Numbered from the stretch's first letter, positions 11,481 to 23,868 are shown. The stretch is 64,000 nucleotides of DNA from Rhinopithecus roxellana (GCF_007565055.1 NC_044564.1:80248563-80312562); one strand, 5' to 3'. Notes: generated from the letters alone by a model not told the origin. Made by a program: numbers and translations.

Positions 11481-12928
11481 TACCAAGCTACAATAATCAT
11501 GACAGTGTGGTACGTGTATAAAGAAAGGCACATAGTCCAAAAATACAGACAGCTCAGAAATACACCATCTCATACAAAGCCAAATGATTTTCCACAAGAA
11601 TGACAAGATCATTCCGTGGGAAAAGAACGGTCTTTTCAACAAAGTGGGAATACTGGATATCCATATGCAACAGAACGAAGATGGACCCTTACCTTACCTA
11701 CACCATAGATAAATATTAATTCAAAATGGATCAAAGACCTAAACATAAGAGCTGAAACTATAAAACTCTTTGAAGAAAACATAGGGGTAAATCTTCAGGA
11801 CATTGGATTTGGCAATGATTTCTTGGATATGACACGAAAACCAAAGACAAGAAAATAAATGCAATAAAAAATGATAAATTGAATTCTATCAAAATTGAAA
11901 TTATTCATCAAAGGACACTATCAAGAGAATAAAAAGGCAACCTACATAATGAGTGAAAATATTTTCAAATCATATATCTAAAAAGAGGTTAATATCCAGA
12001 ATATATAAAGAATTCCTACAACTCAACAGCAACAACAAAGCAACCTGATTTTTTTGAAAGAATGGGTAAAGGACTTCAATAAACATTTCTCAAAAGAAGG
12101 TATACAAATGGCCAACAATCACATGAAAAGATGCTAAATGTCACAGTCATTAGCAGAAAGACAAATCAAAATGACAATGAGCCACCAACTAATACCTCCT
12201 AGGATAGCTACTATTAAAAAGAAAGCAGAAAATAATAAGTGTTACTGGGAATGTAGATGAATTGAAATGTTTGTATACAGTTAATAGGGGTGTAAAATGG
12301 TACAGCGGCAATGCAAAATATATTGCAGGTCCTCAAATACTTAAAAATAGAAATTCCACGTGATCTAGCATTTCTACTCTGAGTATATATATGAAATAAT
12401 TTAAAGCAAGATTTTGAAGAGACATTTGTATATCCATATGTATAGCAGTATTATTTCCAATAGCCAAAAGATGGATGCAGCCTATGTGCCCATTGGTAGA
12501 TGAATGCATTAACAAAATTTGGTACACATATACAATGGAGTATTTTTCAGGAAAAATAAAAAGGAACGAAATTCTGACACATGCTGTAATATGGATAAAC
12601 TTTGAAGGCATCATGCTGAATAAAATAAGCTAGTCACAAAAGGACAAAGACTTTATAATTCCACTTATTATCAGGTACCTAGAATAGTCAAAATCATAGA
12701 GTCAGAAAGAATGATGGTGGTTGCCAGGGGCTGGGAGGAGGGAGGGATGGAAAGTTATTTTTTTCATGGATACAGATTTTCAGTTTTGCAAGATGAAAAG
12801 AGTCCCAAAGGTTGATCGTGGTAATGGTTAAACAAAAATATGAATGTATTTAATGCCACCAAACCATATACTTAAAAATGGTTAAGGTGGTAAATTTTAT
12901 GTCATGTGTATTCCACCACAATTTTTTT
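11481..12928 (+). mobile_element. L1 (L1M-type) ORF2 end and 3' UTR, third segment
   Basis: A continuous match to the end of L1 ORF2 (atcaaagacctaaacataag, atatccagaatatataaaga, aggacttcaataaacatttc, ccaatagccaaaagatggat, ggttgccaggggctgggag) and on to the 3' end (gttaaggtggtaaattttat, gtgtattccaccacaat). Frames are broken. With 10545-11246 this is a 5'-truncated L1 of about 1.8 kb after removing the two insertions. Confidence 0.92.
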
Positions 12929-13920
12929 AAAAGTTTCCTTTTTTGAGTAAAGCTTGAAATGGAATATACACTTCAATATTAAGAGAATATCCTAAGACTA
13001 CATGTCAGAACAGATTCTATCTTTGCTAAATAATCCTGAGACACTCTAGCCCTAACAAGGAAAAAAAATTAAACAATAAATGATTTAGAACTAGAATATT
13101 CAAGTTAATCATCAATAACCTAAAACATCAAAAAAGGAAATGAACCCATTAAACTGAATTATCAGTGAATGTCCTTTGTAGTTTCTCAGCTACGGTTAAA
13201 GAACTACATATGCATCTTTAAAAATTAAATCAATTAAGGATGCTACCTGTCACTAAATTAGCTTACACTCTGTTCAGAACAAAATTTCCAGGGTGATTAG
13301 TGGCAGGGTTTATAATTCCCCATGGTAATTCTTAGAAGGGAAAAATCTTATAGTAGCTCTACATGTTTATAAAACATTCACATGTGAAGAAAACTGAATT
13401 AGGAAATACTTCATTTACTTCTACTCTATGTTTTATATAAATATGAGCTATCTGTTTTAGAGGACTAATCTCATTTAACCAAAACGTTAGTGCTTAATAG
13501 TGGTGCTTCTAGGGTTGGGTGAATAAGGTGTATAATATCTAAATCTTTGTTCCTTTTCAAGATATAATTCAGAGAAATAGAATGATGGAGTGTTTTAAAA
13601 TGACTATCTTTAAATGTGGTCTTCCAAGAATTAATTTCAGAACCAGCTACATTGACTGACCTATTTCCTAAATTAGGTTTAAATAGAAAAATCACAAAGT
13701 GCCTCAATCACAAGGTGTCTCTTTTTCCCAGATCTCTATCAATAGTTTTAAGGCTGCTATTATGGGTTCATGCCACCAATTCCCATCCATTGCCTACTCC
13801 TTGTCCACACTGTCTGCCATATTAATTTATAGGGAAATTAAGTCACTTGGTAGGATCACCTCTATACAAGCCACGACAGATTGCGAAAATGCCTATAATA
13901 CTTTTTATTTACCTTCCTGA
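12929..13920. other. Unassigned sequence
   Basis: No repeat recognised. Overlapping open frames at 13471-13920 on both strands lack coding support. Confidence 0.4.
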
Positions 13921-13924
13921 AGAG

Positions 13925-14367
13925 GAGGAATCTCTTTCCCAACCATTTAAACTAGGCAAGTTTTTCAACTCACTTTGTGTAGAAGAACATGAAGGAAGTG
14001 AAGTTATATATACAGCTTTTAGGCCTAGGCTGCAAGAGCCCTTTCAGCTTCTATTCTTAGTTTGCTGCCACCATGTGAATAAGTACAGGCTAGCCTGCTG
14101 GAGAATAGACAAAATGTAGGAGAACCGAGGTATCATAGCCAATAGCCAGACAATTGCCAGACATGTGAGTGTGGTCATTTGGAATTAGTCAGTCCCCAGA
14201 AAACACAACAACTAACTGCACATATATGATCAGGCTCTCCGAGATCAGCAGAACTCAGCCATGTTTAAAAACTGACCAGCAGAATTATAAACTAAATTAA
14301 TGATAGTTGATTTTAAGCCACAACATTTATGGTAGCATTTTATGCAGCAGTAGGTAATTGACATGTA
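13925..14367 (+). mobile_element. MaLR/MLT1-like LTR, sense
   Basis: The ctgccaccatgtgaataagt, gctagcctgctggagaatag, ccagacatgtgagtg, gagatcagcag and tgattttaagccacaaca blocks, with a terminal gcagcagtaggtaattgaca, match the U5/3' half of MLT1-type LTRs. The left edge is uncertain. Confidence 0.75.
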
Positions 14368-14549
14368 AGTCTGTGTCATTTAAGTACATCAATGTAATAC
14401 CAAATTAATCACTATTTTTTGTTCTATAACTTGATCCAGTATTCCAGTAATTAAAACAAGGCCTGATTTCTCTTTATACTCTGTTTCACCAGGTGCTATG
14501 TTTAGCTACACTTGTGTCAATGAGTTCCATATGTAAGAATCAAGATTAC

Positions 14550-14773
14550 ATAAGAGGCAGTGTTGTGCAGTAGTTAAATGGTCAGGCCCTGGAATTAAAC
14601 AGGCCTTGTTTGAGTCCTTTTAACCATACAGCGGTTCATTGTTCTTGGATAAATATATTAATTTCTCAATTTTTTTCTTCTACAAAATAAGGGTTGTAAT
14701 ACCTGCCTTATAAAGCTAAAGTGAGGACCAAATAATAGAACATATTTAATGTCTCATGTACAGTAAGTCTTAA
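14550..14773 (+). mobile_element. MIR, sense, nearly full length
   Basis: The ggcagtgttgtgcagtagtt start, then gtcaggccctggaattaaac, ctacaaaataagggttgtaa, and the 3' tctcatgtacagtaagtc end follow the whole MIR consensus. Confidence 0.85.
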
Positions 14774-14924
14774 ACGGGTTTTAATTTTTAAATTTTCTAC
14801 CACAGTGTAGGGCCCTCATGTTTTTGATTAATATATAAATAATATATAATTTTCAACTCCTTTAACTCCCATGGTCTCTTTTCTTTAAGTGCCTTTACAT
14901 TTTGTACTTTAATAATACAAGTAA

Positions 14925-15241
14925 AACTCTTAATAGAGCTTATTATGTGAAAGAAATAAGTGCACATAATTATATAATGTATATTAAATATATGTATTAT
15001 ATATGTGTGTATATAGTATATATGTGTATATATTATATATATATATAAACACGTACATATACATATATTGGCTCATTTATCCACACATGAGTTGTAAGAG
15101 GTAGAAACTATTACAATATTCATTTTAGAAAAGTGAGGCATCTAACAGAAGATAAATCACCTGCTCTGATAGTACTAAAGAAGTAGTGGAGGCAGCCTGG
15201 CACTAAAGCTCATGCTCTGAATACTGTGCTATGCTGCTGGC
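14925..15241 (-). mobile_element. MIR, antisense, split by a TA-rich tract
   Basis: The left part (aatagagcttattatgtgaa) and right part (agaggtagaaactattacaa, aagtgaggcatctaacagaa, atgctctgaatactgtgcta) are the two ends of a reverse MIR. A TA-rich tract at about 14960-15065 sits between them. Confidence 0.7.
14960..15068. repeat. TA/TG-rich low-complexity tract
   Basis: Alternating tatata and tgtgta runs of about 100 bp that could form cruciforms and vary in length. Confidence 0.85.
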
Positions 15242-16808
15242 CTTTTACCTTTTATCATGCTCTGGAACATTCCTGTCTTGTGACTGTGTTGATAAGGGCA
15301 ATATCCAACACTATAGCATTTGTTAGGGATTAGGGGGAAGTAACTTATCTAGTAGAAATCAAATCCAGTGAAAATCTACATTTTAAAATTAAGAACAACA
15401 AAATCAAATATCTACTAAGGCATCTTCTCCAAAATGTAGTGTCTTCATACTCATTGCACCAGCTGCCTATGACCTGTGCTAATCAAATATATTTTCACAA
15501 CATGAGCGTTGTCCAGAGAAGCCAAAATGGGAACTCTCTCAAATAGAAATTTCTTTAGAGTTTGACTATATTTTTGTTGTTGTTATTGTAAAACGTAGAT
15601 AAATTACTTTCTTTTTGAAATGCCTATTCAGCTTACTTCTTTTTGAGATCTACTTTAGGTGTGTTTTCAAGATTAAATTCATCTATAACTATAATTTGCT
15701 TTGCTTCAGAGAAGATAGAGTCATTTGTTTTGAAGTGGAGCACATTTAAGATACTTTGAACTGTATTACTGAAATCAACTACTTAAAATGAAATTCTTCT
15801 TTCTGCCTTTATGAAGATAAAATGGCAGATTAACAGATGACACACACATGCACACACACTTGCTACGATACAATGACAATAATTTATCCTACCAATAAAC
15901 ACTTTTGGGGAAAAACGATAAATAGCACATCCCCCTCCAAAATAAAATATCTCTCCCTATACTTATTGCCTATAACATATTAATAATACATAATATATAA
16001 TAAAACATTTAATACATGTACTGAAGTAGACATAGGACTTATAATACCAGAACTAATCTCATATATCTGAAAAAGAGGTAACATTTTGCTGATGCATTTT
16101 AAATACAAATATAAATTCAGTAAATTGAAAGTTATATTTACAACCTATTAATTTGGAAGCTAAAAAGGATGAAACGAATTTTGCATGGAATAGCAGTACT
16201 CTGCCACCATTGGTAGAAAAGCAATCAAAACATAGTTTTGTTTTGTTATTTGTTAGCTTTAAGGGACCATTACCAACAGAAGTTTTTAAATACGCAAGTA
16301 TATTGTGCTGATGTTTTCATACCCTTTGCCATGTTTGTAAAAGATGAGGGTAGAGAGGTTTTCCTGAGGCACACATAAATGGAGGTTTAGTGTCCATCCA
16401 AGAGGATGGAGCTCAATAGATATAGTCTAAGGTTGTTTAAAGGGAAATTGCACCAAGCATTCTTTACCCTGCTTTTATGCCTGTAGCATTTCTAGTTGTT
16501 TTTAGAGAGAGAACACAGATTATCATCTACCTGCCAAATTCTCCTTTAACAATCAAGATGCACTTCAGATGTTACTTCTTCCTGTCCTTCCTGTGAAACT
16601 GAAAAGCATGAGGTCCATATTTTTACTGGAAAATTTATTTATTAATATTTTACTACAATTTTCCTTTCAAAGGTTTAGCTATCATATCTCATAAACGAAG
16701 ACTGGCACTTAGCACATAGAGGCATTTTAGAAAACCTGATACCTGGTTTCTTACTTCTCAGCTGCTTTGGATATCAAATGAATCATCTGTTTCTCTCCTA
16801 TTTATTTT
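15242..16808. other. Unassigned AT-rich stretch
   Basis: No repeat or exon recognised over about 1.5 kb, apart from a small acacacacatgcacacacac patch at about 15841-15860. Confidence 0.4.
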
Positions 16809-16809
16809 T

Positions 16810-16922
16810 CTCTCTTTAAAAACCACACATGAGCATTTCCCATGCAGTAAACATTAGGTTAGATGCTGCAGGGGATACAAAGATGTTAAAACACAAGAAG
16901 ACATAGTCTAGAGGAGTTGAAA
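16810..16922 (-). mobile_element. Possible L2 3' end, antisense
   Basis: The gagcatttcccatgcagtaa and ttagatgctgcaggggatac blocks resemble the reverse of the L2 3' UTR (gtatccccagcacctagcac). Short and diverged. Confidence 0.5.
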
Positions 16923-17084
16923 AACCCATTAAGAGCTCTTTCTCCCGAGCTCTACTCTAGATGGATAATGGGACACTAGAGGGGTTTCTTGCAAGTGATC
17001 CAGCCTACCTGCTCTCACACATGTTCCTGCTTAAGAGATATGAAGTCCAGGTGTGTATGAATGAGATCCCTTCACTACTCAAAC

Positions 17085-17312
17085 AACAAGTTATTATTAT
17101 TTACTGAGGATTCATTGTGTACTTAGCACTTGATGTATATTCTCTCCATTAATCCTCTCCATAATCCCATGAGGGATAATCTTCATTTTACATATGAGAA
17201 AACTGAGGCTGTTTATAAAGGTTAAATCATTTGCTTAAATTCATACAATCAATATGATACAGATGGATTTTTCACAGGCTTGTCTCATTCTAAAATCTAG
17301 GCTTCTAATTTC
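17085..17312 (-). mobile_element. MIR, antisense
   Basis: Clear block order: tactgaggattcattgtgta, ttagcacttgatgtatattc, cataatcccatgagggataa, cattttacatatgagaaaac, gaggctg. Confidence 0.85.
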
Positions 17313-17401
17313 CATCTAAACTTGTCTCTTTGTCAATCATTTTATGCTCCTATTCCATAGACTTTTAAATGAACGTCAAATTAGTCCAAATCAGCTCTCT
17401 G

Positions 17402-17635
17402 TGGCATAAGGACAATGTGTTCATTCCAAAGGTATTCCTTTGTGTTACACATCAGGTGAAAAAGCTGTACCAGGAAACATCACTCCTTCTTTGTTAGATG
17501 AGGCCATCTCCTTTTAACCACTTCAAGATATAGGGAAAAACTCCTAATATAGAACTTGGCATAACTGATAATATTATATGAGGGCATTCAATAGGTCAAC
17601 CTCCTCTGCTTTTTTCAGTTGAGACCCTTGAAATC
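17402..17635 (+). repeat. Direct repeat, copy A (unclassified)
   Basis: About 235 bp from tggcataagg to cccttgaaat, repeated at 19051-19287. Shared blocks are acaatgtgtt, ttgtgttac, gaaacatca, gatattatatgag-like and caataggtcaacc. The first 80 bases match at roughly 84% by hand count. I do not recognise a named family. Confidence 0.85.
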
Positions 17636-18412
17636 ATGGTATTACATTATAGATCTTATTCTTTATTTCTCTAAACAGTATCACATCTGTTTCCTTTGCA
17701 GAGTCTCTGTGTGTAATACAGTCAGTTACACCCAGGACAGTAGCAGCATGAAACATCTTCGATCATTTCCCCAGGATTTTTTAACATGGCAAAATATTCC
17801 TTAATCATAAAAAGGTAACGAGTTGAAGCCAGTCATAGCCATGTATCACTCCTTAATTTAAAATGATGCCTCACCTAATAATGCAATTTCACAGAAGAGT
17901 AAACAAAACAGCCATCTATTTGGCTTTTATATTTCATCAGAGGATCAGGAACAAGGGTTTCTGACATTTGAGAGGATTCTTTGGGCAATCTTTGAGAAAA
18001 GTGGTTAAGAAAATCACAATATGAATAATAAGCAAAGGAGGAAAGGGGATCTCGCCTACCTTCATCCTCTGGCTGACGAAGCAGAATCACTGCTTTTCCA
18101 CAGAGGAAGGAAACTATGAGATTGTACTAGACTGTGTTTCCATTTTCCAAAAGTAGGTTATTTTCATGTCTAATCAATTCTTTGGTTCATCAGGATGGTT
18201 AATTGCTGAGACAGTCATCTGATCAAAACAACCGGACCTTAACAACTGTTTGGCAATGCAGCGGGGTTTTCAGTCATTGACCTCAATTGACTCAAAAATG
18301 GGTGATTTATTCAGCTTTAATCAGAGCAGTGATGCTATTATAAAGCTTGACTCTGCTTTTCATCAGGATCATGGTGGGTTCAGATGTATTTGCTGCTGGT
18401 TACACAGTACAT
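17636..18412. other. Unassigned sequence between direct repeats
   Basis: No repeat recognised. The part at 18130-18410 is less AT-rich and shows no decay signature; it might be conserved non-coding DNA, which I cannot test. Open frames at 17875-18090 (minus) and 18250-18471 (plus) are unsupported. Confidence 0.4.
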
Positions 18413-18414
18413 GC

Positions 18415-18600
18415 AGAAGATTTGGAATAGACACACCTGGATTTGAAACTGCCTCTGTCAGTTATGAATGACTTTTGACAACTTACTTGAATTTTTCAAA
18501 GATGGGTTTTCTCACCTGCATAATAATGAAGTTAATATCTACTGCATTTAGGGAGAATGCAAAGTAGTATTAAGTGGTAAACTATTAGTGCATCCTAGTT
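18415..18600 (+). mobile_element. MIR, sense
   Basis: The gacacacctggatttgaaac, tttgacaacttacttgaatt, tttctcacctgcataataat and ttaatatctactgcatttag blocks match the MIR core and 3' half. Confidence 0.75.
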
Positions 18601-19050
18601 CCCTTTGTTCATCCTTATACTCAAAAGGCCTAGCCATATAAACAGAGAACATGATTCTTTATCTTGCCTTAAGTATCTAACTTGTTAAAAAATTTTGGTT
18701 GAAAATAAAGCATACTGTTTACTTACATACTTTTTTGACAATTGTATCATAGCCGTGAAAAATAGAAACAGTACTATTCTAATAAATCATCTTAACAGCT
18801 CAGTAAGTGTTTAATGTTTGCTTAGCACATTTATCTCTTTAAAGAAAAATGAAATAGATACAAAGAGCATTCTGCTATTATCCTGCCCCAGCAAACTTGC
18901 AGAACACATTGCAAAGACACTGTGCATTAAGAAGAATATATTGTATGCTCTGGACTGTTTTCTTCCTAAAAACCTCACAGGAGTTTAAAAATTTTAGATT
19001 AAAAAAATAGTGATAGGGTAATTGAACAAAGCCCCTTTTTCTTCCCTATA
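18601..19050. other. Unassigned AT-rich sequence
   Basis: No recognisable feature up to the second direct-repeat copy. Confidence 0.4.
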
Positions 19051-19287
19051 TGGCATAATAACAATGTGTTAGTTCCAAAGATATTCCCTTGTGTTACGAA
19101 TCAGGTTAAAAAGTTGCATCAAGAAACATCAATCTCTCTTTGGTAGATGAGGTCCATTCATTCTTAGGCACTCTTTAATATGTAGGAGAGAACTACCAAT
19201 AATGAGCTCTGCAGAACTGATGATATTATATGAGGAAGTTCAATAGGTCAACCACCCCCACCTTTTTCAGCTGAGACACCTGAAATG
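19051..19287 (+). repeat. Direct repeat, copy B (unclassified)
   Basis: The partner of 17402-17635 in the same orientation, about 1.65 kb downstream. Similarity stops at both edges, so this is a pair of short elements rather than one large tandem duplication. Confidence 0.85.
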
Positions 19288-19866
19288 CTAGAAATGTCCA
19301 ATGACTCAAGGAATCCTTTAGTTTTAGAGTAGAAGGTGGCAGTAAAAATAGTCTTCAAGCTCTTATACACTAAACTAGCTAATTACTGTACTCATTACCA
19401 CTAAAGTACTTCCATTTTCTCATTTCTCTATCTTCCCTTTTATGGCTTCTTAACCTCACCAAAGATGTAGCCCCTGGTGTTCCAACTGATTTTGAATCCA
19501 TGCATATAAAAATTGAGAAGTGGGAAAAAAGAGGGAGAGATGTAAGAAATCGAAGATAACCTAGGTAGGATATTATGAGATTTGCAGTTCAGTTTCACAA
19601 ATATGTAATATGGGTCACTGCTTTTGCAAACCCCTGTAGCACCTATGAAGATTAGTTAGTTATGTCTTCAAATTTCCTACATTAGATATTAGATATGTGT
19701 GTGTCTGATCCTCAGTTTCATTTCAATGATGGTTGATTGGTAACAGCTGACTGGAGCATAATGTAGAAGATTATTTCTCATAGGCTTGGCAGAAGAGGGT
19801 CCTGGTCAAAGTGTCAGCCATGTGACTTAGGAACGTGAAAGATACCAACTTTGTTTTCAATTTACC
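19288..19866. other. Unassigned sequence
   Basis: No recognisable repeat or exon. Confidence 0.4.
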
Positions 19867-19867
19867 A

Positions 19868-20190
19868 TCCCAGGCCCTACAGCATAAAATTCAATCTTCC
19901 TAGTATGGCATATAAGATTTGTATAGCATCCTACGCTCTGTCATAGCACACAAGCATAACAAAGTACTTACAATTGACAAAATACACCATGCTGTTTCAC
20001 TTCTCTGAGCCTCTGTTCACATAACTCTTTTCCTAGAATATTTTCTCTCTCATTCCAATGTCATCCTCCTAGAGAAAATCTCCTTATCTTTTAAATCCAA
20101 AATCAAAAGACTTTTGACTTCACTTTATTTCAAATAGATATGACTTATTTTGTTTCACTTACATTTTTCCTATATGTCATCAGGATACTG
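19868..20190 (+). mobile_element. Possible L2 fragment, sense
   Basis: The aaaattcaatcttcctagta, cttctctgagcctctgttca, cctagaatattttctctctc and ttttaaatccaaaatcaaaag blocks fall in the order of the L2 ORF2 end, but weakly. Confidence 0.5.
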
Positions 20191-20221
20191 TCTTTAATGA
20201 ACGGGGTTGCTTACACTCAAT

Positions 20222-20569
20222 GTTGTATTAGTTATGCCTTGCTGGGTGACAAACTGACCTAAAACTGGATACTTAAAACAAAAAATGCTTACTTTTTTAC
20301 AGTTTCTGTGTGCCAGGAGCTCAGGGCTGGCTCAGTTGATGGTTTGAGCTCAAGGTCTCTCATTAGATTGTGGTCAAGGTATTGACTAGGGCTGCAGTGA
20401 TTTCAGCACTTAATGGGGTCTAAAGAATCTGCTCTCAAGCTCACTTGTGGTTGCTGTCAAGCCTCAGTTCCTTGTAGGTGATTAAACTGAGGGCCTCATT
20501 TCCTTGTACACCAGTGGATCTGTCCATTGGGCTTCTTAGAACATGATAACTTGCTTAGTCCAGCATGAG

Positions 20570-20637
<68 letters not shown>

Positions 20638-20833
20638 TCAAGGCAGAAGCAACAGTCTTTCTTAATAACCTAATCTGAAAAGCAATATCCTATCACATCT
20701 GTCACATTCTATTCACTGAAAGCAATAAGTCTGGCCACATTCAAGGGGAAGTGATTATAGGGAATATAAATATTAGGAGTCGGGAATCATTGTGGGGGGT
20801 GGAGAAGGTGATCTAAGAGGCAGTCTACCACAT
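20222..20833 (-). mobile_element. MaLR/MLT1-like LTR, antisense
   Basis: It runs from the reversed LTR end (tgtattagttatgccttgct, cagtttctgtgtgccagg, tttgagctcaaggtctctc) to the reversed LTR start (ctaagaggcagtctaccac). The conserved gagagag stretch of the family has expanded into a (GA)n tract. Both ends are present, so it is a near-complete solo LTR. Confidence 0.75.
20574..20635. repeat. (GA)n microsatellite
   Basis: About 31 uninterrupted GA units inside the antisense LTR. The purity suggests recent expansion and likely length polymorphism. Confidence 0.97.
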
Positions 20834-22912
20834 CCAGTATCTTCCTAACTAGACTTAAAGCAATTTGAGAGCTGAAACCAAACCAAACCCAATTTCTCTG
20901 TTTTCCTATCATCTGCCTAGTGTCTGGCACACTAAATATTGAAGAAAAGAAGAAGACAAGAAGGGAGAAAGAGAGAAAGGAATCAAAGCTAAAGCACATA
21001 TTAAATCCCTTAAATAATTGGAAATGACTGATCTATAGAACAATTATTTGGAAGAAATAAATAGAATTTTAATATTTTAGTCAAGACTGAAATTATATAG
21101 AATTTCTAGCACCATGGCCCTTGATTATGGTATTGACAGAAACAGAGTTTGTGATTTAACAACTCATATATAAGTCTGGAGAGAATCACTGAAGTTAGAA
21201 ATAAAAAGACCAATTATGATCATTCTCCCAGTTCACGGCAGCTCCTTGCAGTATATTCTGTGACTCTTTCAGAAAGCCCTGTGGCTGAAACATTGACATT
21301 TATGGATGCAGTTTTATGTAATAAACAGAAGTTCAATTATCTTAAATGGGCTGTTTTAAATGTTTTATCCAAAGTGATTTCCAATTTAGGCTGATTTCTC
21401 CTCAAAAGCATAGTGAAAAAGTATTCCTTCTCTGTCTCCAATAATACTTAATAGGACATTTTTTTCCCCTTTGAAATCTAGTGCTCTGTTTTTACTTACT
21501 CCCTCTCTCTTTCCCTAAATATGTAGGTGATGGGAAATCACATATGATTGAAATATAGTCCTCGCCCTAATAATTCATTGTATGTACATCCAGATGAGCA
21601 TTTAATCAAAAAACCATAATGTAATATAAATAAACGTGCCATACCATATTCTATAAAAGCACTATAGGGTCACAGGAAAAGAGTGATTAGCTCTGCCTGG
21701 AAAGATCAGAAGACCACACAGATGAGATATTATTTAGACTTTTACTGTTAAGGAGAAGGTATATACTAGTTTGTCACCTTTTCAAAAATAAACAGTGACT
21801 ATGGGAGAGATAGTGTAGTTATGGGTCAAACTTGTGGAAAACAGACACTGAATTTTATTAAAAGCTCATTTTGACACTAAAAGACAAAATGTGAGTTGAA
21901 GTTGTACCTGAATTTCAACAAATCATTTTCCCCAATCAATATTAATTTTTAAAATAAGATATTTACTAATATACATAAAATAGAAATATTTCAACTGCAA
22001 TTTCAAGAAAAAGAAAGGAACTGATAATGGAAAAAATCAAAAAGCAAAACTTTCCCTGTTATTGCTCAGAGTGGCAACTATATTAGTTTCCACTTCCTAT
22101 TAACTGTGATTGATTTTGTGGCAATTTACATGTATTAAAAATAAATCTATTCACATGGGTTATTCTGATTGCAGCTTCAGGAATAATAAAGGATGGTCTG
22201 CTTTCAGATCTGAATTGTGCCTCTATTTTCTTTGCATTTATGGTCACATTAATCATGAATTTAGAATAGAAAAATGTTACAAGACACACTTTGTATTAAC
22301 TGAACATTTAAAATACAGAATTCTGATGTTTGTATTTAATTTCTATTAATTTCCATAATAAAACATTGCAGATAAAAGAGACGTTAACTTCAGCTTGACT
22401 ACATTTTCAATTTATTATCAGCCATATATACTGAAGATTAATCACAATTCCACTAGTAGAAAATGAATGTTGTTAAGAAATCTTGTTTTAATTTCTGGAG
22501 AGAGTAGAAATGAGGAGGAAATGATAGCAGTAAGCCAATAAGAATATGCATTAAAAATATCCCAATCTTGGATTTTCTTGAAAAAATATAGTTTCAGAAA
22601 GACTAAGCATAGTAATTAATTGCTACTTTTTATCATTCAAAATGGCTTTCACCTCTCATTAAAAGCAGGGTATGATAAAGACATGGAAGAAGTAACAGTA
22701 GATGGTTTCTAGACGGTTTCATGGGAAGGCATCATTGTATACAATTCCAAGTAGGAAAAGTATGTTAAGATGTGATCTTGCAAACAGGTTTCTTAAATTA
22801 TAAAACCCAAGCCTGTCATCCCTTTCCCACTCTCCCAGCTGCGACCCTTCACCCCTATATAAAGGGAAGATCTCAGCCACTGGGTATATAGACTAGTCTC
22901 TAAAACTCTTCC
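20834..22912. other. Two-kilobase stretch without recognised repeats
   Basis: AT-rich with no family resemblance that I can see. The overlapping open frames at 22083-22349 on both strands are unsupported. There is a purine-rich patch at 20942-20985. Confidence 0.4.
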
Positions 22913-22914
22913 AC

Positions 22915-23045
22915 TTCTCATTTATTCTGCAAATATAATTTGCAAAAATTCTATATATCGGGCATCATGCTGAGCCAGAAAAGCAGATAAATAAGAAAAG
23001 TCCCCTCTACTTAGGGACATGCACACCAGAAAGAGGAGATGACCC
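22915..23045 (-). mobile_element. Possible L2 3' end, antisense
   Basis: The attctatatatcgggcatca, tgctgagccag and acttagggacatgcacacca blocks faintly resemble a reversed L2 3' UTR. Confidence 0.4.
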
Positions 23046-23137
23046 TCAAAGCCTGGGATAGTGCTGATGGAAAGGAAGGAACAGATTTAAGACATATTTC
23101 TGAATGCAAATAAAGAAATCTTCATTAAAATCTGGAT

Positions 23138-23868
23138 ATGGTCACAATGAGATATCACCACACTCCAGCGAGAATGGTCATAATTAAAAATTCAAAAAGC
23201 ATTAGATGTTGATGTGGATGTGGTGAAAAGGGAATACTTTTTACACTGTTGGTGGAAATATAAATTAGTACAACCACTATGGAAAACAGTATGGAGATTC
23301 CTTAAAGAGCTAAAAGTGGAACTACCATTCCATCCAGTAATCCCAAAGGAAAACACGTCATTATATGAAAAAGACACATGCACACGTATGTTTACAGCAG
23401 CACAATTTACAACTGCAAAAATATGGAATCAACCCAAATGCCCATCAACCAATAAGTGGATAAAGAAAATGTGCTATATATACACCACGGAATACTACAC
23501 ATCCATAAAAAAGGAACAAAATAATGTCTTTTGTAGCACCTTGGATGGAGCTGGAGGTCATTATTTTAAGTGAAGTAATTCAGGATTGGAAAACCAAATA
23601 TCATATGTTCTCACTTATAAGTGGGAGCTACGCTATGAGGACTGCAAAGGCATAAGAATGATATAATGGACTTTTGGGGACTCTGGGATGTGGGAAGAGA
23701 GGATTGTGAGGCATAAAAGACTACACATTGCATACAGTGTATACTGCTTGGGTGATGGGTGCACTAAAATCTCAGAAATCACCACTGAAGAACTTATCCA
23801 TGTAACCCAAAATGACCTGTTCCATAAAAATTATTAAAATAAAAAAAGAAGAAAAGGAAAAAAAAAAG
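23138..23868 (+). mobile_element. L1 3' end, sense (primate-age L1)
   Basis: It starts inside ORF2 (gtcacaatgagatatcacca, gatgttgatgtggatgtggt, tacactgttggtggaaat). It passes caaatatcatatgttctcac and ttataagtgggagcta, and ends with the L1P-type 3' UTR (gggtgatgggtgcactaaaa, caccactgaagaactt) and an A-rich tail. It is about 730 bp and 5'-truncated. The 119-codon open frame at 23214-23573 is a shifted remnant. Confidence 0.93.

Noticed and set aside
18057..18100. Possible small exon on the minus strand ending at a gtaggcg donor
   Set aside because: The acceptor is purine-rich and the exon would be about 30 nt. Signals this weak are common by chance.
17402..19287. The two direct repeats as LTRs of an intact provirus
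   Set aside because: No primer-binding site, polypurine tract or retroviral coding block was seen in the 1.4 kb between them; a MIR lies there instead.
23214..23573. 119-codon open frame
   Set aside because: It is a frame-shifted reading of the end of an L1 ORF2 fragment.
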